Below, piece after piece: positions 22,301 through 32,961 of a DNA stretch of 64,000 bases. Position 1 is the stretch's first letter; the number at the start of each line of letters is the position of its first letter. The stretch comes from Castanea sativa (lineage: Eukaryota; Streptophyta; Magnoliopsida; Fagales; Fagaceae): positions 39,929,335 through 39,993,334 of the forward strand of contig NC_134018.1 of NCBI RefSeq assembly GCF_040712315.1, in the 5' to 3' direction. A program made the translations under genes and the position numbers. The notes beneath the pieces were generated by a model. The model was not told the DNA's origin. It saw only the letters and a program-made list of their open reading frames with translations, and searched no databases.

Positions 22301-22678
22301 AGCGACTTTATGCAAGGATTCCGGTACGGTCGTTCCACCAAGGAGCACTTTCTGAAGCTGCTAGGGAGCGTGATGAATGATATTGAGCATAATTTTGTTG
22401 ACACCGTTTCAACCGAGAGGATCTTGCAGTAGAGGGCTGCAATTCAGGAGCTTGTTAGTGTGGGATTCGCTGTAGAGTTCATCTTGGATCACCTTCGAGA
22501 GATTGCTCGCGCCTTTTTTATAAGGAAGTTTCAGCCTCTCATTGATGCCATTGACACACGCCTTGAGGTTCTGAAGAAGGAGGTGGCAGACTTGGAGGGT
22601 CGTCGTAAGCGCCTCCTTTCTAGCATTGGTGGTTCCAGCCATTTCAGAGACCAGACCCTTATCTCTGGACTTCGTTGA
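19322..22678 (+). pseudogene. Antisense PMD gene, 3' part (multi-exon)
   Basis: Reading resumes after E1 with the PMD core: 'FRDLFNLCHLVRRWC', 'FFLSSGEITVTLEDVANQLL', 'PILGD', 'FWLCKFVFGSHPHY' and 'KPLYFRLAIKISA' (19340-19775). After stops come 'FEEWGITYLVATNTRRLPYL' and 'YWQVVMISLKELLGSRGYSL' (20156-20640). A basic Lys-rich segment follows (20680-20800). Further downstream are short exon-like pieces between plausible introns, for example 'tttctcag' before 21237 and 'aatttcag' before 21856. The last exon (about 22190-22678) reads 'HNFVDTVSTERILQ', a stop, then a coiled coil 'IDTRLEVLKKEVADLEGRRK'. The gene ends about 320 bp before the integrase stop on the other strand. Broken by several stops and by E1. 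Confidence 0.75.
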
Positions 22679-22999
22679 TGATGATGTGGTTCCTTTCCTT
22701 TTTTATCTAATACCTCTTATATTTCCCCTCTTTGTTTTTAGCACTCATTTGGCGGGTTTTCCACAATTTGGGTTTTGTAACTATAAGATGCTACACTTGG
22801 TTACTGTTTCTTTTCTTGCTACTGCTATGACATAAAACGTTTTATAATGCTTCATAACTTTTCATTGCATAATTCATGAAAGCACGTTACAATTCTTTGT
22901 TTTGTGACATAGTCACTTGAAAAAAAAAAAAACAAAAGGGAAACATAAGACTCTTCAAAAAGGAAAGGGTGATCTCATTACCTCTCGTTCTTCCTCATG

Positions 23000-24280
23000 C
23001 TACACATAATAACACTTCAACCACTTCCCGTTGACGGGATCCATCAGGTCTTTGCCATCCATCTGGGTCACGCGATAATACTAAGTGGGATAAGCCTCTC
23101 TTATTACAAAGGGTCCTTACCATTTTGGTGCAAACTTAGATGGTCCTACTATGCCTCGCCTAACGTAGTCTGCTACCTTTAACACGAGTTGTCCTTATGC
23201 AAATACCCTTTCTTTAATCGTCCTACTGTAGGCTTCCGTCATCCTTTGTTTATATATGCGGCTGCGCTCATGAGTTTCTTCTCTCTTTTCGTCGAGCCCT
23301 TCTAAGTCCTCATACCTTTCTTCTGCAAAGACCTCCTTCTCCTTTTCCTTTTCCTTTTCTTTCATTTGCATAACCCATAGGGAATAGGTCATTATTTCTA
23401 CTAGGCTCATTACTTCTGTTCTATAGACCAGAGAGAAGGGTGAGAATCCTGTGGCTAACTTCGGTGAATTTCTGTAGGCCCAAAGGGCATCTAGCAGATG
23501 CATTGACCATCCTCCTGTATACTCTTGACTCATTTTACTGATGATATTTATGAGGGTTTTGTTTGTCGCCTCCGTTTGCCCATTTCCTTACGGGTAGTAA
23601 GGTGATGATCCATGGTCTTTAACCTGGTAAAACTCCAGCATCCTTCTCACATCACTGTTGACAAATGGCGTGCTATTGTCGCTGATAATTCTATGGGGCA
23701 CCCCGAACCTTACAATTATATTTTCCTTAATGAAATTCACCACTGCTCCTCCCGTGGCTTTGCGAAGTGGTACTGCCTCTGCCTACTTAGTGAAATACTC
23801 CGTAGCCACCAGGATCCATATGTATCCGCGTGATGGTGGATTAACAGGCCCCACCAAATCAAGCCCCCAAGTATGGGATGGCCATGGGGTAACTATACTG
23901 TGCAAGTGCTGCGAGTGGGTGTGAATCAAGTTGGCTTGTACCTGGTAGCTGTGACATCTTTTTACAAATTTTGCCGTGTCCCTTTTCATGGCAGGCCAGT
24001 AGTAACCCATCTGTAGCAAGCCTCTGTATAGCTTCTTCTTTCCTTGGTACTCTCCACATTCTCTCGCGTGTACCTCCTTTATTATACTTTTTGCTTCCTC
24101 GGGGCCCAAACAGCATAGTGGATCTCCATCATACCCTTTTTTGAAGAGGACCCCATTGTGCAAAAAGTAACGTGTTGCGAGCCTTTTAAACTTGTATCGC
24201 TCACTATGCTTTTGTGGCAAGATTCCTTCTGCTAAGTATTGGGTGAATGATTTTCTCCAGTCTTCGCTGACGAACACAGT
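23000..24280 (-). pseudogene. Tat integrase
   Basis: An N-terminal zinc-binding region is altered: 'HARECGEYQGKKKLY' and 'RCHSYQ' have Tyr where His and Cys are expected. The catalytic core is visible in pieces: 'GLDLVGPVNPPSRGYIW' (first Asp), 'FGVPHRIISDNSTPFVNSD' (second Asp, near 23685) and 'GNGQTEATNKTL' (Glu, near 23575) after a stop. The C-terminal part has 'LLDALWAYRNSPKLATGFSP' and ends near 23000 with 'DPVNGKWLKCYYV'. It would insert the cDNA into the genome. In-frame stops and a frame change make it inactive. It is the last domain of pol, as in other Ty3/gypsy elements. Confidence 0.88.
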
Positions 24281-24571
24281 GTAGCTTTCTTCTCTGTCAG
24301 CCGCAAGCTGGCAGGTCTCGCATTAAACTTGGACTTGGTCCGCTTCTCTTCCCATACTTGGCCAATAAAAGCCTGCCCATTTGGAGTCTGCGGTAAAGGT
24401 TGATCTCTCTGTAGAATCTGTAAGTCTTGTCGTGTACTTCCTTCAACTTTTTCTAAGCCTTTTCTTGCCTCACACATCTAGACATGACCCCACCTTTAAT
24501 TTCGCAGGCTCTCCTTCCTTCATCAAGACCTCCCTTATGGGATTCCGCCAATCCTCTTCATACTATTCCTC

Positions 24572-25060
24572 CTAGTACCTTTCTTTTAACACTTCGATAA
24601 TAGATTCTTTCCTCTTGCTGACCTCTATCCTGGTGCTATCCCCTTCGAAGACTATTTGTGAGCCTAATGTGGCCAGCGCATCTGCGAACCGATTTTCGCT
24701 TCTTGGAGTGTGCTCTATTTCAACGGTCAAAAATCTTTCCTCCATCTTCTGGGCCATCGCTCTGTACGGGGCTAGGCTAGGTTCCTTTAAAGAAAAGCTT
24801 CCTTTGATTTGGCAGACCACTAGGTTCGAGTCCCCTATTACTCTCAAGTGCTTAACCCCCATTTCAAGGGCTGTGGCTAACCTGGTTAGACAAGCTTCAT
24901 ATTCTGTCGTGTTGTTTGAACAGGGGAATTCCAATTTGAACGATAGTGCTACAACCTCATTTTCTTCATGATATAGAAATTACTCCCACTCCCCCCAATT
25001 GGGTAGTAGAAGACCCATCAAATTTCATTACCCACCATTCTCCAACTTCTTCTGCCACGA
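24572..25060 (-). pseudogene. Tat second (archaeal-type) RNase H
   Basis: The four acidic positions of this RNase H type are visible: 'MKFDGSSTTQLGGVG' (about 25020-24970), 'NNTTEYEACLTRL' (near 24905), 'VIGDSNLVVCQIKGSF' (near 24835) and 'ENRFADALATLGSQI' (near 24680). A frame change separates the first from the rest, near 24960. A second RNase H after the pol RNase H is a hallmark of Tat elements; it degrades RNA in RNA/DNA hybrids. Confidence 0.85.
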
Positions 25061-26375
25061 CTACTTCTCCTAGGACTTCATCATCCTGTGAGAATTCTTC
25101 TTCTCTTGGGAACTGGGCCAACAGATCCGCTATAGCCTGGCTCTTTACTGCCTTGGGCGTTCCCGCCTTCAGATCATATTGCGACAATTGTAGCAACCAC
25201 TGGGATATTCTGCCTGAGAGAATTGACTGTTGTAATAAGGCTTTGATGACGTGGGACTTAGTCATCAGTCATACCTCATAGGCCAGGAAAAATGACGTAA
25301 CCTCTGCAAGGCATACACGATAGCCAAGCACGCCCTCTTTGCCCTTGGGTAACGAGTTTCTGCATCTTTTAGAGCTCGGCAGATGTAATAAATTGGTTGT
25401 TCCATACCATCTCCATCCTCTTGGGCGATCAACGCGCCCACGGCATGCTGGTTAGCAGCTAAGTATAACAACATGCTGGTTGGCAGCTAAGTATCTCGCG
25501 GATTGGAGCTTGTACAGTAGGGAGATTCATCATAATCTGTTGTAGCCTTTTGAAGGCCGCCTGCTGTACCTCCCCCCATTCAAAGTTTTGCCCCTTTTTT
25601 AGCAATTTCCCAAAAGTAGAGGTAATGGATGCTAGTCCGGGAATGAATCTTCGGATATATGAGACTTTCCCCCAAAAAAATTTCAACTCTTTTATTGTGG
25701 CTGGAGGCTTCATAGTTGCTATGGCTGTAGCTTTGGCAGGGTCTACGTCGATTCCTTTGCTGTGGACTAGAAAACACAAGAATTTTCCTAAAGACACTCC
25801 AAATGCGCACTTGACAGGGTTCATTCTTAGCTTGAAAGTTCTACACCTTTCAAATACCCTCCTTAACACTTGGACATGTTCTTCCTGCTTCTTTGACTTT
25901 ACCATTATGTCATCCATAGAGTCTTCTAATTCTTAATGCATCATGTCATGGAATATAGCCGTCATTGTCAGTTGATAAGTTGCACCTGCACTCTTTAACC
26001 CAAATGGCATTACTGTATGGTAAAAGTTGCCTATAGGTGTTTTGAAAGCAGTCTTTTTGTGTCCTTCGACGCCATTCTAATCTGATTGTACCCGCTGAAT
26101 CCGTCCATAAAGGAAAACATGGCGCTTCCTACTGCAGAATCTATTAGTAAGTCCATGTTCGGCAGTGGGAATTCGTCTTTTTTGTAGACCCTGTTGAGTT
26201 TTCTGAAATCTACGCAGCACCTTATCTGCCCGTTCTTCTTCTTCACCAGCACTATGTTGGATAACCATCGTGGATGTTGAATGGGTTTGATGAATCTTGC
26301 GGCCAACAGCTTCTGTACCTCCTTAACTATCTGCCCTTCTAATTTGGTGTGGAATATTCTGGCAGGCTAGACAAC
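25061..26375 (-). pseudogene. Tat reverse transcriptase and RNase H
   Basis: The RT starts near 26372 ('FHTKLEGQIVKEVQKLL') and shows 'VKKKNGQIRCCVDFRKLNR' and 'PLPNMDLLIDSAVG', then 'FSFMDGFSGYNQIRM' with the first catalytic Asp. After a damaged stretch (26030-25920) comes the active site as 'SMDDIMVKS', where the usual YVDD tyrosine is Ser. The RNase H follows near 25470-25200 ('QHAVGALIAQEDG', 'YPRAKRACLAIVYAL'). A duplication of about 30 bp ('acatgctggttggcagctaagtat' and relatives, 25445-25495) marks the frame break between RT and RNase H. It is not functional. Confidence 0.9.
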
Positions 26376-26747
26376 TGGCTTGGCCTCTAGATCCACATTC
26401 AGCATATGCATTACTAGCCCAGGATCCAATCCTGGCATTTTGCTATAATCCCATGCAAAGACATCTTTGTATTCCTTCAATAACTGTATTAATTATGACT
26501 TTTTCTTTTTTGACAACTTTGAACTGATTAAGATGGGCCTTGGTTCCTATGCGTCGGATCCCAAGTTAACTTCCTCTAACTTCTCTTTAGCCATAACCTG
26601 TACATCCTTATCTATCGTAACCTCCTCATTTTTTTCTCCATGACTTTCTTCTTCTGAGTCTTCTTGAGCTATGCAACACACCAGGCTTTTGTGCTGCCAC
26701 TCTTGTCTGGCGCCCGCTTGTGTTTCACTCATGGGCCCCACGCACCT

Positions 26748-27338
26748 TCATAGTTTATACACAATTCTACCGTCAAGTCCTCGGACCCTGACGCATTGTG
26801 GCGTGTCATCTGGTTCTGCAACATGTGCTTCTTTTCTCTTCTTCTTTTGAGAGAGTAATTCTCTCAAATCAGGCTCTGGGTCACCTCGAATGTCCTCCCA
26901 CCTAAGGAAAAAGGTACCTCTTAGTTTTGATACTGAGCTTTCCCCGGATGGTTCCCACTGGTCATAAAGCATAGTTTCTACTAAATGAGCCTCTGCTTGC
27001 TCAAATGGTGATGAGTTTGCCGCTATACGTATCATCCTGCCATTCAACCTCCCTTTCACGCACTGGTGGTAGGTAGACGGCACCAGTCGATGTTTATGCA
27101 GCCACGGCCTCCCTAAGAGCACATGGTATGAAACTTTCGTCTTTACCACATGGAACCGAGCTAAAGAGGCTATAGGGTCCACTTTTAACCATAGTCGAAT
27201 GTGGCCTGCGGTATATTCACCACTTCCTTCGAACCCAATTACTTCCATTGGACACCTTTGGATCTTTCTTTCTGAAATTCCTACGGCCTGTAGGGTGCTT
27301 AATGGAACAAGGTTTACCGAGGCACCCGTATCCACCAA
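26748..27338 (-). pseudogene. Tat protease region
   Basis: Contains the aspartic protease motif 'MVDTGASVNLVPLSTL' at the start, then 'VSYHVLLGRPWLHKH', typical of Ty3/gypsy protease domains. The following 80 or so residues are the linker to RT ('ESSVSKLRGTFFL'). The open frame is 196 codons and begins after a frame change from the gag side near 27330. It would cleave the gag-pol precursor. Confidence 0.85.
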
Positions 27339-28887
27339 GTGATTTCAGTTGGAACAAGGTCAGGGCACCCCACTTCCATATCCTCATTACTGAAAGTGAT
27401 TTTAGTTGATTCCTGTAAGAGAGCTCTATCATCTGCAACTTCTACTAACAAACATTCTACTCCTGCCCCGGAAGCAATGCTTACTAGGGCCTCTGTAGCT
27501 ATCTTCCGCTCTTTCACTGTAAGGCCTAGTTGGTCAAACAAATTTTTGAACTTGGAGCTCTTCTGTAGAGTGGTGATTGCTGTGGCAGGCAGGGCTGGAT
27601 TCTCCTCCTCATCTTCCCCTAGATCTGCACAGATTACTACCGCTGCCATACCCTTCCCTTTGTGGTTTAGGAATGGATTCCTTTGTACTTCTTACTGTGA
27701 CAGCTCTAGGGTCCCTTCTTTGATCCTGCGGTGCACCAGTCTGCGGAGCGCCCAACATTCTGCGGTAGGATGTTACACATAATTGTGCAAGCGACAGAAG
27801 CATGGGTCCCTCTACTCTTCTTCTGTGGCTCCCTAGAAACTTGACTAGGCTTAAAAACTCTGTCTACTATCCACCTGTCCAAGAGCACATTTAGCTCCTT
27901 TGGGGTGCATGGTATTGGTGGAGGGGTATTGTACTCCTTTCCATCAGTTTTCCTCTTCCTTTCGCCGGTGGATGCCGCCATAGCCTGCAGGGCATTCCTT
28001 TTGTCAGAACTTGGCCTCACTGATTGGGCGGTCTTTCTGGCCTTCTATAACAGCTACGCAAACTAAGAGATCTCCAAGTTTTCCAGAATAACTCTGTATT
28101 CCCTAATCATATTCATCATACACATCTCCACCAATGTCTTTTCCTCATAATGGTCATACCAATCAAGCGCTATGTCTCTGAACCTCTTGATGTACTCCAT
28201 TAAATCTTCTTCGTTTCTTTGCTTGGTAGCTTGCAAAATAGCAAGCATCACTGTTTCTTCTCCGTGAAAGTACTTAGTGCAAAATACATCCACCATGTCA
28301 TCCTAGGTTGGGATTGATCCTGGTTTTAGACCGATGTACCAGGTGTAGGCGCGGTCACATAGTGATTTAGAAAACTCCCGAAGACATAAGTCCTCGTCTG
28401 CCGCATAAGGGCCAAGAGTATCGATGAACTTGCCCACGTACTCAACAGGACTACCCGTCCTGCCTTCATATGGCTTGCTAAGCACTCTTAGTGGATAAGG
28501 AGATCTTTGTGCGTAGAATCTCTCGTTGGGTGCTCTGGCCCTCTCCTGCTCTAAGAGAGCTGCTACCTCGGCCATGGTGATGTAGCGTTGTCCTTCATTC
28601 TGCGAGGCGCCTTCGACTGGCGTCTCCTCTTTGTTTGCTGCATGCTCTAGGACATGCTGGCTTCCTTTCTCCTTGGTCTTTTCTGCTTTCAGCTAACAGA
28701 TTTCCTCCACCATCTACTGTTGCGAGTGTTGCAATGCTTGCAGCACCTTAACAAAAGCATTGGCATTGTCAGTGGGATTCCTTGCCTACAGTTAGGATCC
28801 AGCCCCTAATCCACTTATGTCTTCTACTTGGTTGGGCTGATGAGGCGTTGTTGGCCTCGACTCGGCCTGAAAGGGGACAGCGCTCAT
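27339..28887 (-). pseudogene. Tat gag and gag-pol linker
   Basis: This starts near 28887 ('MSAVPFQAESRPTTPHQ'). A matrix/capsid-like segment follows with 'PNERFYAQRSPYPLRVLSKP', 'PVEYVGKFIDTLGPYAADED', 'CDRAYTWYIGLKPGSI' and 'EDLMEYIKRFRDIALDWYDH'. Further down are 'YNTPPPIPCTPKELNVLLDR' and 'TVKERKIATEALVSIASGAG' leading to protease. Stops and frame shifts are scattered (for example at 28303, 28063 and 27706). It is the capsid precursor of the particle. I do not see a clean zinc knuckle. Confidence 0.85.
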
Positions 28888-28955
28888 GTTTCGTGTCATC
28901 CTAGATTTTGACAGGATTTGTTTGCGAGGATCTCTGTCCCTGTCTGCTTCCCAAC

Positions 28956-28973
28956 TCCCCAGTGAAGTCGCCA
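28956..28973 (-). promoter_or_regulatory. Tat primer binding site (tRNA-Arg type)
   Basis: On minus, TGGCGACTTCACTGGGGA lies 7 bases inside the 5' LTR. This is the sequence used by Tat/Ogre elements; the Ogre copy at 63666 has TGGCAACTCCACTGGGGA. Confidence 0.9.
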
Positions 28974-28980
28974 ATTTAAA

Positions 28981-30913
28981 TGTGGGGGCCTTTTTACAAA
29001 TGTTGGACTGGGCCGCCTCCTGCTACACTAAACCCCAAAGTTTTCTAGATCAGGAAGTTAGGACCGGTCCAATAGCAACCCTCCTTGGTCCGGCTTATGT
29101 GCAAACGATGCCCCCATTTTGCTAAAATTTTTATCACTTGCCCATGGCAGGCAAAGCTGTCATAATAACTACGGCAGGTAGATATAATAAAGACAATAAC
29201 ATAAATTCTTTTACTATTCAAACAAAGGTAAATAATGGGCTTTGATAATTAATACTTATTTTATGAAGTAGCAACAAAGGATAAGTTTTGAAAAAATGGC
29301 AATAAGCTTATTAAAAGAAAAATGTCAGTCTGGCGTATCAAGTTACATTACTAGGTCTAAGTCAAGAAGGGGAACCATCTCCTCAACACGACTAATCTTT
29401 CTGAGGGAGAAATTAACTGCTTTGAGGGGGCAGGCCTGAATGACTTGTACTTAGAGAGATCCTTTGCCGCTATTAGAGAACATGGGTCGGAGAGGGAGAG
29501 GGGGATCAACCTATTTGGTGCATGCCTGCCACTCTATTCTCTTCGTTTTTTGCTTTTCTTTCTATTCTCTCTTTAATTCTTTCCTTCCTTTTTCTTCGTT
29601 TTTTATCTTTCAATGTTTTTCTTAGTTATGGTGATTCTCTCCCCCGAGGTTGCTCTATCCCCGCTGTGCACAGCAAGGGCTCCTTATATAATGCCAGCCG
29701 TGGCTGGCTTTTATCATTTTAGCCCTTAACCGTTTTTGTCTGGTGTGGGTGTCCTTGCCGACCATTACTGATTAGTTAGTCGCCCAACCAGCGCCACTTA
29801 CCTGTGCAGGCCGCGCCACTCTACCTCACTAGACAAAGAAGACTCTTTTATTTCTTTGCTTGCCGTGACATTCTTACCTGCCACGGTGTAAGTACTCTCT
29901 TCCTCTCCATCCCTCATGGCATGCACCTAGTGGTTCCAACTCAGTTTTGCCTCTTTTAGGTGGTATGTCATCCCAGCAGGACACTACTTCCAAAAGAGCC
30001 TAAGCAAGAAACACAAAAATAGGTCTTCCCCTTCCCCACTGCCAGACCATGCCCTCTTATCTCTAACCCATAACCCACCACTTCCTGTATTGGCTGGGTA
30101 CAGGCTGGTGGTGTTTGGGTCTTGCACGTGCCTTACTTCCATGCTCGTCCAAAATCTGCCTGCTGCTTGCCGTGGTCTGAAGATCTGCCCGTCCTTCCGT
30201 TTGTTTTTTAACTTCTTACGCCGTGGGTTGCTTTATTAACCTCTGATTCTTTATGGCTTGCTGGGCTTTGCCTAATTGTGGGCTTCCTTTCCTTCATGTC
30301 GTCCTCCGTGTTCTATTGCTAGCCTTGCTATTACTTCCTGCCGCGTTATTCTGTCATGCCTGCTGTGATGTTTACTTGACCTAGGGCTATTGGGCTTCTT
30401 TGGGTTTGCTGTTTATCCGTTTTCTAATGGCCCAATAAACTCATTGGGCCTTTTATTACTTGCGGGCTCCCGCGTCTCGCTTACTTCTTTTTGGGCATCC
30501 TTGACCCATTTACTTTCTTGGGGCATCCTTGGCCCTTTCCAGTTCTGTGCTTCCCGTGGGCTTTTACTAACTCCTTGGGTTTCCTTGGCCCAAGTACTCT
30601 ATACTTTATCCTTGGGGCTTATGGATTCTCCATTGCCCTTTACTCTTTTTACTTACATTGCTTTGGGCTTGCTGTGGTACCTGTGGCTCATTCTCACTTT
30701 TCTACATCTATACTGTCCATGGGTTTGCTATTTCTTTCTTTCTGAGCCTTCTTACGCTCATTTACTTTTCCAAGGTCCATTTGTTTGCTTTATGGACCTA
30801 TGGTCCATTATTCCTACCACTTGGGCTTAATGGTGTTTCCATCCCACTTTCTTCTACCCATGTTGTTGGGCTTCCTCCTCCTGCTGGGCTTCTAAAAAAA
30901 ATGAGCATCTACA
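28981..30913 (-). repeat. Tat element 5' LTR
   Basis: 1933 bp, from TGTAGATGCTC at 30913 to GGCCCCCACA at 28981. It aligns with 8404-10330. A conserved imperfect hairpin lies at 29950-30000. The hydrophobic plus-strand frames at 30390-30830 are shadows of the repeated TGGGCTT/GGCCC words. Confidence 0.93.
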
Positions 30914-31107
30914 GTACATAGTTTGCAAAGGCTTGTCCTCATGGAGGGTTCTGATTGTGGGTTAAGTCGTGATGACTTGAACTCGTGTATGACTTGACTA
31001 TATATTAGTCAACTAATGAGAACCCATCCATAGGCATAGTTCTTAGTATTGGACTATATATAATATGTATCAAAAAAAAAAAACTGTCATGTTATAGGTG
31101 TGTACAA

Positions 31108-31151
31108 GTCATGCTCATCTTTTCAAAAAAAAAAAAAAAGGTCATGCTTAT
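31108..31151 (+). mobile_element. Ultra-short A-tailed insertion 1
   Basis: Direct repeats 'gtcatgctcat' (31108-31118) and 'gtcatgcttat' (31141-31151) flank 22 bases: 'cttttc', fifteen A and a G. This is the shape of a target-primed retroposition that copied almost nothing but the tail. Confidence 0.55.
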
Positions 31152-32190
31152 GAATCGTATGATATATAGATGTATATCATATCGTATCATACGGTAAGAA
31201 TTCGATGTATCAAACAATACATAACCATTTAGAGGGGACTATCCACATTTTTTGGGATTACGCTATATTCTCTTCCATTTGGCTTAAAATTATAACCCCT
31301 AATAACATCAAATTCTTTCTCTCTTTCGCTAGTAAGCTAGCTTTAAAAATGACTATTAAGCATCCATTAACTCAAACCATTCATTCCATCAATAGATTTT
31401 GTGAAAAACATGAGTTTTGAGAAATGAGATTTGCTTAACTTTAAGCCAAAATGAAAGTAAGACCCACACATCTTTTGAAGCAAGCCCGTGTTTGGTCGTG
31501 TTCTCTTCTGCAAGGAAAGTTGATATACAAGTACATTTTGTTAATTGATTGTTTGCCTGCTAAGCAGCCTAAGCTGGCCCAACCCGTTTTGCTAAAATTT
31601 TAATTAGTCTGAATTGGCCACAGAGTTTGGGTTCCTTTTGGGTTTGATAAATAGTGGGCTTTGAATTTATTTAAGTGGGTAAGGCCGTGACCTCCATATC
31701 TTGAAATTTGCAGAACTTGGGCCGCTGGCAAAATACAATAGGATTATCATATGTATTTGCCATGGTAGACTTTTTAATAATTAAAATGAGCATGGCAAAC
31801 TTTTTAATTATTAGAGATGGACATTTTGTTTTGAGGCAAATTTGCTGGTTCGTGCTCTAAAGGAGGACATCTGACTGGGTTGAACATGTCATTTTTGTTA
31901 TGTTTTGCTTTGCTTTACTGTATCTTTAATGTAGACCCCAAAAATATATATATTATTAGAGTTAATAAATATTTTCGTTCCCTCAATTGTCATTTGGAGC
32001 TTATATTATTCACTTGTTTCGCTCAAATATTCCAATTGATTATTGCAATTTACATGACACTGTTTATGACGTGACACATTCTCTAATCGACAAGACATTA
32101 ATGGGAAGCAGAAATGGCATCAAATTGTGATATCCAAATGACTTTTATACGTGACCTGCACATATTAATGGCCCTTGCTTGTGCAATGTT

Positions 32191-32237
32191 ATGTTAGTCT
32201 CTAGTGTTTAGCAAAAAAAAAAATGTTAGTCTCTAGT
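32191..32237 (+). mobile_element. Ultra-short A-tailed insertion 2
   Basis: Identical 15 bp repeats 'atgttagtctctagt' (32191-32205 and 32223-32237) flank 17 bases 'gtttagc' plus ten A. Confidence 0.65.
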
Positions 32238-32362
32238 AATGCCATTTATGCATTGTCATATATGGCAAACAAGTCAGGTCAAGAGTTTGGATTTGATTAT
32301 ACGGATTAAATCAAATTTAAATAAATGAGTTACAAAACCAGAGCCTACCATCCATACAACCT

Positions 32363-32418
32363 GATATGATTCACATTTTTTTCTCAAAAAAAAAAAAAAA
32401 CGAAGATATGATTCACAT
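32363..32418 (+). mobile_element. Ultra-short A-tailed insertion 3
   Basis: Identical 14 bp repeats 'gatatgattcacat' (32363-32376 and 32405-32418) flank 28 bases: 'ttttttctc', fifteen A and 'cgaa'. Confidence 0.65.
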
Positions 32419-32863
32419 GTTTTATATATAAAAAAGAAATTAAACAATTTTTTTTTTTTTTTTTTTTTGTATTCGTATCAATACATAAAAGAACAAAGAA
32501 ATGAAAATACTAAAAGAAAAATTTTAATACATAAATTCTTAAATTTAAGATCCAAAATTCACTAGTTTAATAATTCAAAAAAAAAAAAAAGTGAATGTCA
32601 TAGACCCAAATATCAACCTCAAGTGCACTTGTCATACATAAATAACTAAATATTGGAGATTTAAAAATAAAGCATAACAAATTAGGTATAAAAATAAATA
32701 AGTAATTAGCAAAATTGATGCACATAATCGAAAAAAAATTATAGGCACATTTTCTAACAAAATAAGGAGGTAAAAAATGAGGTATCAACAAATATAACTA
32801 CGTGTTTTAGATAACCAAACTGAATATAAATTTATATCTATATTTTTATGAGGAAGAAACATG

Positions 32864-32864
<1 letters not shown>

Positions 32865-32931
<67 letters not shown>

Positions 32932-32956
32932 TTATTTATTTATTTATTTATTTATA
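32865..32956. repeat. (TA)n followed by (TTTA)n
   Basis: About 31 TA units, then seven TTTA units, abutting the left end of the Tat-like LTR at 32962. Confidence 0.95.
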
Positions 32957-32961
32957 TTTAT

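Larger units (their letters stand above)
8404..30913 (-). mobile_element. Ty3/gypsy Tat-lineage LTR retrotransposon, 22.5 kb, with nested E1
   Basis: Two LTRs of about 1.93 kb (8404-10330 and 28981-30913) share ends TGTAGATGCTC...GGCCCCCACA on the minus strand. They are bounded by near-identical 5 bp duplications, gtacg (8399-8403) and gtaca (30914-30918). Order on minus: 5' LTR, primer site at 28973-28956, gag, protease, RT, RNase H, a second (archaeal-type) RNase H, integrase, antisense PMD gene, polypurine tract (10341-10331), 3' LTR. Dual RNase H and an antisense extra gene are known traits of the Tat lineage. The element is dead: stops and frameshifts occur in all genes and E1 (11182-19316) splits the antisense gene. 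Confidence 0.93.
30919..32961. other. Non-coding stretch with three short A-tailed insertions
   Basis: No gene seen. It holds palindromic TATGATA sequence at 31155-31215, three short A-tailed insertions listed separately, long A or T runs (for example 32451-32468) and a (TA)n(TTTA)n array at the right edge. Confidence 0.6.
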
